NCBI GenBank assembly: GCA_026400425.1
Contig: JAPLPC010000436.1
Span: 1-16,669 of the forward strand
DNA from: Hyphomicrobiales bacterium
GTDB taxonomy: Bacteria; Pseudomonadota; Alphaproteobacteria; Rhizobiales; Xanthobacteraceae
Reading direction: 5' to 3'
Length of the DNA: 16,669 nt
Under the pieces are notes generated by a model. The model did not search any database. It was not told the origin of the DNA and was given only the letters and a program-made list of their open reading frames with translations. Positions 1-9,100 of this stretch are shown here, piece by piece (the first letter of the stretch is position 1; each line of letters starts with the position of its first letter). The translations under genes and the position numbers were made by a program.

Positions 1-42
1 TCCCATGACGCCATCGCAATCGCCGTGAAAGAAGAGCGCCCG

Positions 43-1213
43 ATGGACACGAAGACCTCCCAGCGGATCGGGCTGTCCGTTCTCGGCCTCTGCTTTACGC
101 TGTCGCTGTTCGGCCGCGGACTGCAGGAGAGCTTCACGGTGTTCCTGCTGCCGGTCTCGCAGTCGTTCGGCTGGGATCGCAGCGAAGTGGTGTCGATCTA
201 TTCCCTGACAGCGCTGTGCGTCGGCCTCTCCTCCCCTCTGGTCGGGCGGCTGTTCGACCGGTCGGGCCCGCGCATGGTGTTCCTCGTCGGTCTCGGTGTG
301 CTCGGATGCTCCCTGATGGGGCTTTGCTTCGGCTTCGCCGTGGCCTGCATCGGCAATGTGCCGAATGCCCTGCTGCTCGGACGCTGGTTCGGCAAGCGCC
401 TGCCGACGGCGATGTCCGTCGTGTATTCCGCCACCGGTGCCGGCGTCCTCATCATGCTGCCACTCGCTCAATTGCTCATCGATCATCTCGATTGGCGTGG
501 TGCCTACCGGCTATTCGGCTTCGCAGCGCTCGCGCTCATGGTGCCTTTGCTGGTGCTGCCCTGGCAGACCTTCGGCGCCGGTTCACCACATCTCGACAAG
601 CCGTCGGGCAGCGATAGCCTGATCGACGAAGGGTGGACGCTGCTGACCGCTGCGCCATCACGCTTTCTGGGCGCTGTTCGGCACGTTCTTTTTCACCGCC
701 ATCGGCATGTACGCTATCACGCCGCAGGTGGTGGCCTATCTGGTCGATGCCGGTTTTCCGCCGCTGCAGGCTGCGACCGCGTGGGGCTTCAGCGGCATCG
801 CATTGCTGGTCGGCATGCTCGGGATCAGCTGGCTCGACGGCGTGATCGGCCGGCGTCCCTCGATCCTGTTCAGCTATTCGTCATCACTGCTCGGCATCGT
901 CATGCTGTGGCTGCTGCAATGGTATCCGAGCTATCTCCTGCTCACGGGCTTCGTGGTGTGCTTCGGCAGCATGGTTGGTTCGCGCGGGCCGTTGCTGTCG
1001 GCTACCGCCATGAAGATCTTTCGCGGCAAGCGCATGGGCACGATCTATGGCGCGATCACGTTCGGCAGCGGTCTCGGCGCCGCGCTGGGGTCATGGAGCG
1101 GCGGCCTGCTGCACGACTGGACTCAAAGCTACAACTCGCTGCTGGCTTTTGCCTTGGTCAGCGTCGTGCTCGGCATGATCCCGTTTCTGGTGGTCCCGGC
1201 GCTGCGCAGCTAA
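43..1213 (+). pseudogene. MFS transporter, frameshifted
   Basis: This is a major facilitator superfamily secondary transporter of about 390 residues, acting in the inner membrane; the substrate cannot be read. The first half is read from the ATG at 43 (purine-rich AAGAAGAG about 7 nt upstream; a GTG at 25 is an alternative) and shows six hydrophobic segments plus the MFS loop motif GRLFDRSGPR. At about 646-652 the reading frame moves by one register: upstream ends ...GWTLLTA and the continuation is LRHHAFWALFGTFFFTAIG in the other frame, running to the TAA at 1211-1213 with the second set of membrane segments. A 2-nt deletion or 1-nt insertion explains it. In the first frame the ORF runs on as arginine-rich nonsense to 1281. 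The joined halves read as one continuous MFS protein, so the identity is firm. Whether the frameshift is real or a sequence error is open. Confidence 0.85.
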
Positions 1214-1234
1214 TACCGTCGCATCGCCCGCCCC

Positions 1235-1249
1235 GTTCGCTGCGCGAAC
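1235..1249. other. short hairpin after the MFS gene
   Basis: GTTCGC-TGC-GCGAAC is a perfect 6-bp stem with a 3-nt loop, 22 nt after the transporter stop. No T-run follows, so it is at best a weak terminator or an mRNA 3' stabilising hairpin. The remainder of 1214-1329 shows no gene and no convincing -35/-10 pair. Confidence 0.3.
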
Positions 1250-1329
1250 CAGCCGAGCGCCCTGCGATTCACGATTGGTAAGCGACTCGCTGGTATTCTA
1301 ATGCGCAGTCGCTCCGATCAGAGGTCGCC

Positions 1330-3024
1330 ATGAGTTTGCTTAGCCGTTTCACGATCCGCACCAAGCTCACCAGTATGGTGCTGGTATCCGCCGCCTCGAT
1401 TTGCGCCGTGATCGCCGTCGCAGCATCGCTCAGCCAGAAGCGCATGCAGGAAGACCGGATGGGGCAGCTTCACACCGCGGTCGACCTCATGACCGGCATG
1501 GCGGAGAGCCTGCAGGAGCAGGTGACCGCCGGTAAGTTCAACCTCGCCGACGCGCAGATGCAGTACCGGGCGCTCGCCCGTACGATGCTGTTCGGCAACA
1601 AGCAGGGATACCTCGTCGCTTACCGACCGGACGGTGTGCTGCTGGTCAATGCCGGCAACACCAAGCTGGAAGACAAGAACACCGGCGCCAAGGATGCCAA
1701 CGGGGTACTGATCTCCAAGGCCATCATAGATGCGGGCAAGAAGACGGCCAACGGCGGCGCTACCTATTATCTGTATCCTCGCCCCGGCCAGACCGAGCCG
1801 ACCTCCAAGATGGTCTACGCCCGCTACTACGCGCCGTGGGACATCACGTTTTCGGCCGGACTTTATGTGGATGACCTCGACGCCGACGTGAACGCCCTGC
1901 TGGTTCGTCTCGGTTCGCTCGGCGCCGGCGTGCTCGGCATCATGGCGCTGCTGTCGTGGCTGATTGCCAGCGACATTCTCGGCGCGCTGCGCCGCCTGCA
2001 GGCGCGGATGCACGAGATCGCCAATGGTGCGCTCGACCAGAGCGTCGCTGAGACCGATCGCGGCGATGAAATCGGCCGCATGGCCGAGACGCTGGAAATG
2101 CTGCGTCAGACCTCGCTCACCGCGCGCACGCTGCAGGCCGAACAGTCCGCACTCGAACAGCGCAGCGAAGCCGAGAAGCGCGGTGCGCTGATCGCCCTCG
2201 CCGATCGCTTCGACGCCTCGGTCGGCCAGCTCGTCGGTCTGATGGCCTCGGGCTCGACCGAACTCGAAGCCACTGCACAGTCGATGTCCGGCACCGCCAC
2301 CCGCACCAATGATCAGGCCGGCATGGTCTCGACCGCGGCCAATCAGGCCAGCACGCGCGTGCAGACCGTTGCGGCAGCGGCAGAAGAACTGTCGTCCTCG
2401 ATCACCGAGATCGCCCGGCAGATGGCGCAATCGGCCAAGATCACGAGCCACGCGGTCGATAGCGCCCGCCGCACCGACACCATCGTGCGCGCCCTTGCGG
2501 AAGGTGCGCAGCAGATCGAAAGCGTCGTCGAACTGATCTCGACCATCGCTGCCCAGACCAACCTGCTGGCACTCAATGCCACGATTGAAGCTGCACGCGC
2601 CGGCGATGCCGGCCGGGGATTTGCCGTGGTCGCCACCGAGGTGAAGAGCCTGGCCGGCCAGACCGCCAGCGCCACCAAGGAGATCAGCACCCGCATCGCG
2701 CAAATCCAGAACGCGACCAAGGAAGCTGTCGATGCCATCCAGGGCATCACCACGACCATCGAAGAAGTCAGCGCCATCGCCACCACGATCGGCTCGGCCA
2801 TCGAGGAGCAAGGTGCGGCCACCGCCGAGATCGCCCGCAACGTCACCCAGACCGCGCAGGCGACCCAGGACGTCACCACCAATATCGGCGGCGTCACCAA
2901 TGCCGCCCATGAGACCGGTAATGCCGCGACCATGGTGCTGAGCGCCGCGTCCGGCCTCTCCAAGCAAGCCGAGCAGCTGACCGGCGAAGTGACGACCTTC
3001 CTGGCCGGCGTCCGCGCCGCCTGA
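1330..3024 (+). CDS. methyl-accepting chemotaxis protein (Cache-HAMP-MCP)
   Basis: This is a transmembrane chemoreceptor of 564 residues that senses small ligands outside the cell and controls the CheA kinase. In order: TM1 at about residues 12-34; a periplasmic single-Cache-type sensor to about 185, with the GYLVAYRPDGVLLVNAG stretch typical of Cache_2 domains; TM2 at about 190-212; a HAMP linker at about 212-265; then a long helical signalling domain. The hairpin tip, with IAAQTNLLALNATIEAARAG at about 406-425 followed by GRGFAVVATEVKSLA, is the signature CheA/CheW contact region. The protein ends ...FLAGVRAA with no CheR/CheB-tethering pentapeptide. The start is supported by AGAGG at 1320-1324, five bases before the ATG. 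It stands alone and is followed by a strong terminator. No che genes are nearby, so it probably serves a chemotaxis cluster elsewhere. The ligand is unknown. Confidence 0.96.
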   Translation: MSLLSRFTIRTKLTSMVLVSAASICAVIAVAASLSQKRMQEDRMGQLHTAVDLMTGMAESLQEQVTAGKFNLADAQMQYRALARTMLFGNKQGYLVAYRPDGVLLVNAGNTKLEDKNTGAKDANGVLISKAIIDAGKKTANGGATYYLYPRPGQTEPTSKMVYARYYAPWDITFSAGLYVDDLDADVNALLVRLGSLGAGVLGIMALLSWLIASDILGALRRLQARMHEIANGALDQSVAETDRGDEIGRMAETLEMLRQTSLTARTLQAEQSALEQRSEAEKRGALIALADRFDASVGQLVGLMASGSTELEATAQSMSGTATRTNDQAGMVSTAANQASTRVQTVAAAAEELSSSITEIARQMAQSAKITSHAVDSARRTDTIVRALAEGAQQIESVVELISTIAAQTNLLALNATIEAARAGDAGRGFAVVATEVKSLAGQTASATKEISTRIAQIQNATKEAVDAIQGITTTIEEVSAIATTIGSAIEEQGAATAEIARNVTQTAQATQDVTTNIGGVTNAAHETGNAATMVLSAASGLSKQAEQLTGEVTTFLAGVRAA

Positions 3025-3042
3025 TCCAAACGGCCTCACAGC

Positions 3043-3076
3043 AAAAGGCCGCGGTCAGCGATGACCGCGGCCTTTT
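3043..3076. terminator. bidirectional intrinsic terminator
   Basis: A perfect 15-bp inverted repeat AAAAGGCCGCGGTCA / TGACCGCGGCCTTTT encloses a GCGA tetraloop (GNRA type). It lies between the convergent chemoreceptor and dehydrogenase genes. Because the arms begin with AAAA and end with TTTT, followed by CTTTT on the + strand, it can terminate from both sides, best for the chemoreceptor. Confidence 0.93.
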
Positions 3077-3098
3077 CTTTTGGCTGACGGCGCTGAAA

Positions 3099-3834
3099 TC
3101 AGCGCGCGGTGAAACCGCCATCCACCGGCAAAGCGACGCCGGTCACGAAGGACGATTCATCCGACGCCAGCCACAGCGCGGCATAGGCGACGTCCTCGGC
3201 CTTGCAGAGGCGGCCCATTGGCACAGCCGTCAGCAGCTTGGTCTCGTTGGCGGCGGCTTCCGCCGCGACACCGGAGCGGCCGGTGAAGCCGAGCTTCATG
3301 GGCGTGTCGGCGAGGCCCGGGCAAATGACATTGACCCTGACCTGATCGCCCGCAAAAGCCTGCGCCAGCGACTTGGTGAGGCCGACCACGGCAAATTTCG
3401 CTGCCGAATAGATCGGGCTCATCATCGAACCGACGATGCCCGATACGGACGACGTGAAGATCACCGAACCGCCGCCGCGCTCGCGCATGTATTTGATGAC
3501 CTCGCCTGCGCCGAGCGTTGCCGAGGTCACGTTGCGCGACATCGCCGGCCGGACCGGGCGTGCCGGCATGGGCCCAGAGGATATCGACACCGCCGAGCGC
3601 AGCGGCTGCATCGTTGATCGAACTTTTCATCTGATCGGTCTTCGACAGATCGGCCTGGATGGTGATGAGCTCAAAGCCCTTGGCCTTCATGTCGGCCTCG
3701 AGCTGCGCCAGTGCCTCGCCATTGACATCGACCGCCGCGACCTTTGCGCCTTCTCTCAGAAAGATGTCGACGCCGGCGCGGCCCATGCCGGACGCAGCGG
3801 CAGTGACGATGGCGAGTTTGTTGGCAAGACGCAT
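3099..3834 (-). pseudogene. short-chain dehydrogenase/reductase, internal deletion with frameshift
   Basis: This is a classical SDR, an NAD(P)-dependent oxidoreductase. The start at 3834 has AGAGGA about 7 nt upstream. The first frame gives the nucleotide-binding TAAASGMGRAG motif at about residues 11-21 and continues to DILWAHAGTPGPA. The second frame resumes at AMSRNVTSATLGAGEVIKYM and carries the catalytic serine (TSSVSG), the YSAAK Tyr-Lys pair and the usual PVDGGF ending, stopping at 3099. Between the halves (about 3545-3560) the segment that normally joins the NAG-like motif to the NVxS motif, roughly 12 residues, is missing and the frame is shifted. An out-of-frame deletion of about 35 nt fits and would restore a typical length of about 256 residues. 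It lies downstream of the binding-protein gene, separated by a terminator. The substrate is unknown. As written, no active enzyme can be made. Confidence 0.85.
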
Positions 3835-3872
3835 GGTGGAATCCTCTTCAATGACGACGTCGATAGTCGGGT

Positions 3873-3915
3873 AAAAAAGAACGCGCAGCGCGGCATCACC
3901 GGCATCTGCGCGTTC
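3873..3915 (-). terminator. intrinsic terminator between binding protein and SDR genes
   Basis: On the - strand GAACGCGCAG is followed by a 17-nt loop and the perfect complement CTGCGCGTTC, then six T's (A's at 3873-3878). This is a full 10-bp stem with a U-run, placed 18 nt after the binding-protein stop and 39 nt before the SDR start. It should strongly lower transcription into the SDR, allowing many more copies of the binding protein than of the enzyme. Confidence 0.85.
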
Positions 3916-3933
3916 AAGTCTCGGGAGCAGGCG

Positions 3934-5157
3934 TTACTTGATCAGCGGACAGCCGCCGTCCTTGAGCGGACGGAATGCGGACTCGGCAGGGATCGTGGCG
4001 ACGACATTGTAGTAGTCGTATGGCTTCTTCGATTCCGCAGGCTTCTTGACCTGCAGCAGATACATGTCGTGCAGCACGCGGCCGTCTTCGCGCAGCGTGG
4101 TCTTGCCGAACAATGGGTCATCGAAAGTGCCCATCTCGCGGATCGCCTTGACCACCGCTGCACCGTCCTTCGGCGAGCCGACCTTGGCGACCGCTTTCAG
4201 ATAGGTCATCGCGGCCGAATAAGCGCCCGCCTGGTTCATGCTGGGGTAACGGCCATTGTTGCGCTTGGCGAAGCGTTCGCCGAATTCGCGCGTCTTGTCG
4301 TTGAGGTCCCAGTAGAAGGCTTCGGTCAGTTGCAGGCCCTGCGCGGTGCTGAGACCGAGCGAGTGCACGTCGGAAATGAACATCAGCATGGCTGCGAGCT
4401 TCTGGCCGGCCTGCACGATGCCGAATTCCGAGGCCTGCTTGATCGCCTTGACGGTATCGCCGCCCGCATTCGCCAATGCGATGACGTCGGCCTTCGAGGC
4501 CTGCGCCTGCAGCAGATACGAGGCAAAGTCGTTGGAGTCGGTCGGATGCTTGATGCTGCCGACGACCTTGCCGCCATTGGCGTTGATCACCGCCGTGGCA
4601 TCGCGCTCCAGCGACGAGCCAAGTGCGAAATCGACCGTCAGGAAAAACCAGTTCTTGCCACCGGCCTTGGTCATTGCATCGGCGGTGCCATGCGACAGCG
4701 CCCAGGTGTCATAGGTCCAGTGCACCGAGTTCGGCGTGCAGGCCTTGCCGGTCAGATCCGACGTACCGGATGCGGTGAACAATGCGACCTTGTTCATCTC
4801 CGCGGTGAGCGGCGCAATCGCCAGCGACGTGGCGCTGGTCGGGATATCGACGAGCACATCGACGCCTTCGGTCTCGAACCACTTGCGGGCGATGTTGCGG
4901 GCGATATCCGGCTTGTTCTGTGGATCGCCCTGGATCACCTCGATCTTCAACTTGTCGGCACCGGGCAGCTTGTTGAAGTCCTCGACGGCCATTTTGGTGG
5001 CCTCGAACGATCCCATGCCGCCGATATCCGAGAAAATACCGGACATGTCGGCCAGCACGCCGAGTTTGACCGGCGTCTGCGCCGAAGCGCCCGCCGTGGA
5101 CAGGACGCCGATCGACAGCGCGAGAGCAGATACAGCGAGCGTGTTGCGGATGGTCAT
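3934..5157 (-). CDS. ABC transporter substrate-binding protein (HAAT / Peripla_BP_6)
   Basis: This is a periplasmic binding protein of 407 residues, of the type that feeds branched-chain amino acid and aromatic acid ABC importers. The ATG at 5157 is chosen because GGGAGGA lies four bases upstream; the frame is open 16 codons further but without a site. A Sec signal peptide with cleavage at about ASA|Q (residues 26/27) is followed by PVKLGVLADMSGIFSDIGG and EATKMAVEDFNK, the typical start of this family. Further family landmarks are the GDPQNKPDIA stretch and a VHWTYDTWALSHG segment. No permease or ATPase genes are adjacent, so it either uses a transporter encoded elsewhere or is an orphan receptor. 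The divergent IclR regulator and the palindrome over its promoter suggest substrate-controlled expression. Exact substrate not readable; an aromatic or carboxylic acid is a guess from the IclR/SDR context. Confidence 0.95.
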   Translation of the reverse strand: MTIRNTLAVSALALSIGVLSTAGASAQTPVKLGVLADMSGIFSDIGGMGSFEATKMAVEDFNKLPGADKLKIEVIQGDPQNKPDIARNIARKWFETEGVDVLVDIPTSATSLAIAPLTAEMNKVALFTASGTSDLTGKACTPNSVHWTYDTWALSHGTADAMTKAGGKNWFFLTVDFALGSSLERDATAVINANGGKVVGSIKHPTDSNDFASYLLQAQASKADVIALANAGGDTVKAIKQASEFGIVQAGQKLAAMLMFISDVHSLGLSTAQGLQLTEAFYWDLNDKTREFGERFAKRNNGRYPSMNQAGAYSAAMTYLKAVAKVGSPKDGAAVVKAIREMGTFDDPLFGKTTLREDGRVLHDMYLLQVKKPAESKKPYDYYNVVATIPAESAFRPLKDGGCPLIK

Positions 5158-5214
5158 GATTCCTCCCTGAGCGAGATCGGCGGTACCGGGACCGGCCGCT
5201 CTCAATAATTCTTG

Positions 5215-5245
5215 TTTATGAATTCATAAAACCTATACATGAATT
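5215..5245. promoter_or_regulatory. probable IclR operator: 16-bp palindrome plus repeated half-site
   Basis: TTTATGAATTCATAAA at 5215-5230 is a perfect 16-bp palindrome that overlaps the -10 and likely start point of the binding-protein promoter. The core ATGAATT (5218-5224) recurs as a direct repeat at 5239-5245, exactly 21 bp on (two helical turns), inside the promoter spacer. The AT-rich block stands out from GC-rich surroundings. Binding here by the divergently encoded IclR protein would block RNA polymerase. That the IclR protein is the binder is inferred. Confidence 0.6.
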
Positions 5246-5254
5246 AGATGTCAA
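5226..5254 (-). promoter_or_regulatory. sigma70-like promoter of the binding-protein gene
   Basis: On the - strand a consensus TTGACA (5254-5249) is followed by a 17-nt spacer and TTTTAT (5231-5226, four of six matches to TATAAT). Transcription would begin near 5219, leaving a leader of about 60 nt before the ATG at 5157. This is the best -35/-10 pair in the window. Confidence 0.65.
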
Positions 5255-5369
5255 GGCGCCGCGGCCGATCCCGATGGCGTTTACGGGCCGTTTGGCGCTA
5301 CAGAGCCCAACCAGAATGTGCAGCGATGCGGGCGCGCTAGCCGGTCGCCCTTAGGGAAGAACAAATTCG

Positions 5370-6113
5370 ATGCTGGTCAGGCAGGCTGCCAATGTTCTGG
5401 AATTGATGGAATATTTCGCCCGCCGCAAACGGCCGGCGACGCTGGCGGAGATTTCGGACGATCTCGGCTGGCCGCGTTCTTCGACATTCAATCTGGTCGG
5501 TACGATCGCCGACAAAGGCTGGCTGTACGAGCCGCGCGCCCGCAATGGCTATTATCCCAGCCCGCGCTGGCTCACCCTCGCCCGCACCGTCGCCGAGGCT
5601 GAGCCGCTGCCGGACGCCGTGCACGCGCTGGTGCTGGAGATCGCCGACAAGACCGGCGAGACGACGGCGATCGCGGCTCTCGCCGGGACCAATGCGATCT
5701 TCCTCGACGTCGTCGAGTGCTCACATTCGGTCCGTTACTTCGCAGAGATCGGCGATCGCGTGCCTGTCCATGCAAGCTCCGCCGGACGTGCCCTTCTGGC
5801 GCAGCAGTCGCCCGAAGAACGACGCGCGATCTATCGGAAGATCAAGTTCGAGCCGTTTTCCGACACGACCCCCTGTTCGATCGATGCGATAGAGACCTCG
5901 CTGCAGGACGCCGCCGCGCGCGGCTACCACCAGAGTTCGTCGGAATACATCGCTGATCTCGCCGGCGTGGCGGTAGCTCTGCCGATCAATCATCGCCGGC
6001 TGTCATTGGTGGTTGCAGGCCCGACATCGCGGTGCCTGAACCGGCAACCTGAAACCGCAGCGACAATCCTCGCCTGCATCGAACGCTTCAAGATCGAAAC
6101 AGCGAGCGACTAG
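5370..6113 (+). CDS. IclR-family transcriptional regulator
   Basis: This is a DNA-binding regulator of 247 residues, normal for the family. The N-terminal winged helix-turn-helix occupies about residues 5-60, with the recognition region TLAEISDDLGWPRSSTFNLV. The IclR effector-binding domain spans about 70-245 and includes the family-typical VHASSAGRALLA and the ARGYHQSSSEYIADLAGVAVALP stretch. AGGGAAGA at 5353-5360 serves as ribosome site, nine bases before the ATG. It is transcribed away from the binding-protein gene, the usual arrangement for a local regulator of that gene and possibly of the SDR. Its own promoter lies somewhere in 5255-5369, where I see no clear hexamers. Whether it represses or activates, and its effector, cannot be told from sequence. 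Confidence 0.95.
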   Translation: MLVRQAANVLELMEYFARRKRPATLAEISDDLGWPRSSTFNLVGTIADKGWLYEPRARNGYYPSPRWLTLARTVAEAEPLPDAVHALVLEIADKTGETTAIAALAGTNAIFLDVVECSHSVRYFAEIGDRVPVHASSAGRALLAQQSPEERRAIYRKIKFEPFSDTTPCSIDAIETSLQDAAARGYHQSSSEYIADLAGVAVALPINHRRLSLVVAGPTSRCLNRQPETAATILACIERFKIETASD

Positions 6114-6119
6114 CCGGCG

Positions 6120-6134
6120 CGCGGCAATGCCGCG
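6120..6134. other. short GC hairpin between convergent genes
   Basis: CGCGGC-AAT-GCCGCG forms a 6-bp stem in the 27-nt gap between the regulator stop and the stop of the AsmA-like gene. No T-run follows on either strand, so it is only a weak terminator candidate. Confidence 0.35.
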
Positions 6135-6140
6135 GTGACG

Positions 6141-9100
6141 TTAGTTGCCGTTGTTGTTCTGGTTCGGAAACTCGATCTGATTGTTTTGCTTGCCGGTACC
6201 GAAGTCGAAGATCTTTCGCGTGATGCCCGGTGCGATGGCCGAGAGCGGGTTGACGCGCAGCACCGGCGCGCCCGGCGTGCCCACGACTTCATAAGTCACA
6301 CCGAACAGGCCTTCATTGCTGCCGCCGCCGAGGAACAGGCCGACCACCGGGATCTGGCCGAACATGTTGTTGAGGCCATACATCGGCACGAAGGTGCCGC
6401 TCATGCGGACCTGATTGGCGTTGTAGTCGATGTTGCCTTCGATGGTCGCCCCGATCGAGGGTCCCTGCACAAGGCCTTCACGAACAGTCATCAGCCCATT
6501 CTGGCGAACGAATTCCGCCCGCAAGCGCGTGAACGACACGCCGCTGTTTTGCCCGCCGGCCGGACCGCCGGATGCCGCCACGCGTTCGAGCGACGCTTCG
6601 CCCTTGACGGTGAAGTTGCGAATATTGACCAGGCCTTCTTTCGGGCGGCTATCGGTTGATGGCGCATCCATGGCCAGAGCGAGTTGGCCGCCGATCATCT
6701 TGGAATAGGTGTCAGTGACGCGCAGCAATGCGCCGGCATCGTTGGTCTCGATAAAGATCAGATCGCGCGCGGCGCCCTGCGTCTTGCCGCGCATGTCGCC
6801 GGTCAACATCGTGTCGCGGCCGAGCTTGCCGGTCAGGTTGAATTTCGAGATGGTGCCGTTGCGGCGCGAGACCTTGGCATCGACGCTGCGGACGGCCTCG
6901 CCATAGAATCCGGCAACTGCGCCCAGCTTGACGTCGATATCGAAATCAGGCGGTTTGGCTTTGCTCTTGGTGTCCGGCTCCTTGCCTCCCGACATCGCGC
7001 CTTTCAGAAAACCGCGGCCGTCGAACACATCGCCACGCATGGTTACCTTGAGTGCGCCGTCATTGCCGCGCTCCGCCTTGATCGATGTCTTGTCGCCTTC
7101 AGACGGCGAATAGGTCGGGAAATTCGCATTGACGAGGTCGCCGCTCTGATCGAGTTCGACCGACCCCTTGATCGATGCACCAGCACCATCGATGGTGATG
7201 TCTTCGAGACGGGTCGAGTCACCCTTCTTCACCACATTGAATGCGGCCTTGGCCGGACGGCCGGCCGTCTTGGCCCAACCCGGCAGCAGGTGCCGATCTT
7301 GCCGGTCAGTTTCAGCGGCAACGCGCCGACGACGGCAGTGCCGAGATCGGCACCCATCCGGGCCCGGCTGGCATCGTCGAGCGTCGCACTAAGGCGCACA
7401 TCCGCATCGCCATCGGTCGGCTTGCGATAGTCGAGCTGCCCGGCCTGACCGTTGATCTTGATGTCGCCGCGAACCTGGTAGCCCTGATTGTTGGCGACGA
7501 TCTTCAGCGCGCTGGCCTCGACCTTCTGGTTCATCACCAGCTTGTCGGCGGAGAAATCCTTGAGGTCGGCGGTCACGTTATAAATCGTGTCGGCCTTGGT
7601 AAGTTCGTGCTGGATCGGCATACCCATGGCGACCTGCGCCGATACAGTGCCCTTGATGGCATTCGGATCGAGCAGGTTGGCGGAGGCTTCGCTGAGCCGA
7701 TCGGAATTAAGCACCTCGACGACGCCCGGTGCCGGCCCTTCGAGCTTGAAGCGCACGCGCGACGGCGAAGGCTTTGGCGCCATGTCCGGCACCTCGAACA
7801 CGATGTCGCTGAGATTGACCTTGCGGCCGGTCGGCGTATCCACATTGGCCTGCCCGATGCTAACGTTCACGGTGCGCCCGGTGATGCGAGCACGCAGATC
7901 GCCGTCATGCACGACCGGCAACCCATCCACCGGACGTATCGAGACGTCATTGGCGATGATGGCGACGTTCAGGCCATCGTCCGGGATCGGCGGACCGCGA
8001 CGCGTCAGGTTCTTGGTCGGCGAATTCACGCCGATCTCGATGCGTTGCAGATTGCCGGTTTCGACGCGCTCGATCACCCATTCGCGCACTTCCGGCACGA
8101 TCAAGATCGGCCACATGCGCTTGAGCGCCGATGCACTCATGGGGGTGCCCGCAAAGCCCAGCTTCATGCGCGGCTCGCCCGCATAATCGAGGCTTCCGGT
8201 ACCGGCAACGCCAAGTTCGCCATTGCTGATATTGGCTTGGGTCAAAGAAACCAGCCGGCTGTCAGGATCGAATGTGGCGCGAATGGAGATGTTGTTGAAG
8301 ATCAGAGGCTGCTCGGTGCCTTGTCCCCCGAGCACGATCGTGCCGCCGCTCAGCCCGGCCTGCCACGCATTCGAGGTCCCATTCGGCGGCTCCACATGCG
8401 CCAGCAGCGTGACACGATTATTGCCCGAGACGACCTTGAACGGCGCCAGCAGCACACGACGCCCGGCGTCCCATTCGAAGCTGACCTCCGCACCGTCGAT
8501 GGGCATCGGATAGTCGGGCGTGTCATTGTCGATGATGTCGCCTGCACCGGCGACGAGCTTGCCGCGCAGATAGGTCGGCATACCGTCGCGACCGATCCCG
8601 GTCAACGGGATATCCGCGCTATAGGTGAGGTCCTTCATCCGCAAGGCCAGCAGGATGTTCTTGGTGGACACTTTGTTGGCCTTGAAATCCACCGAGCGCA
8701 CGCCGTTGCTGGGCGCACCGATATCGACTCCCAGCGACCATGGGGTTCGTCCACCCTCGCCGACCGTCAGCGCGACGCCACCGTTGCTCGGCCGTCGCAA
8801 ACTGAGCGAGATGTTGTTGAACTCCCACTTGTTGCCGCGCTGCTGGTCATCGACCACAAGCCGCCCGTTCTTGAGGCCGACTTCATTGAGATTCTGGCCG
8901 TCGAGCCCGGACAGGGTCAGCGTATCCAGCCAGTCGAGGCCGGCCAGGATGCCCGACGGCGGCTCGCGCTTGTCGCCAGTCGCGCCCGGCGGCGGCTGCA
9001 CCTGAACGACGGGTGGCTGCGGCTGGCGCGGGAACGTCAGTTCCGGCTGCTTGGCAGGTCCCAACCACGAACCGGGCACGCGCGGCGACGCCATGCCGGT

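Noticed and set aside
2..28. Possible tail of an upstream gene ending at TGA 26-28
   Set aside because: Only eight codons are visible; it cannot be told from chance.
664..1281. Continuation of the MFS frame beyond the frameshift
   Set aside because: Arg/His-rich nonsense after residue 210; the real transporter C-terminal half is in another frame and ends at 1213.
1318..3039. 573-codon open frame antisense to the whole chemoreceptor
   Set aside because: It mirrors the codon bias of the GC-rich sense gene, is Gly/Arg/Asp/His-rich and has no family motif. The sense strand has every hallmark of a chemoreceptor.
3436..5208. 590-codon open frame antisense to the binding-protein gene
   Set aside because: It crosses the SDR, a terminator and the binding-protein gene and has low-complexity Arg/Gly/Asp composition; a shadow of the coding strand.
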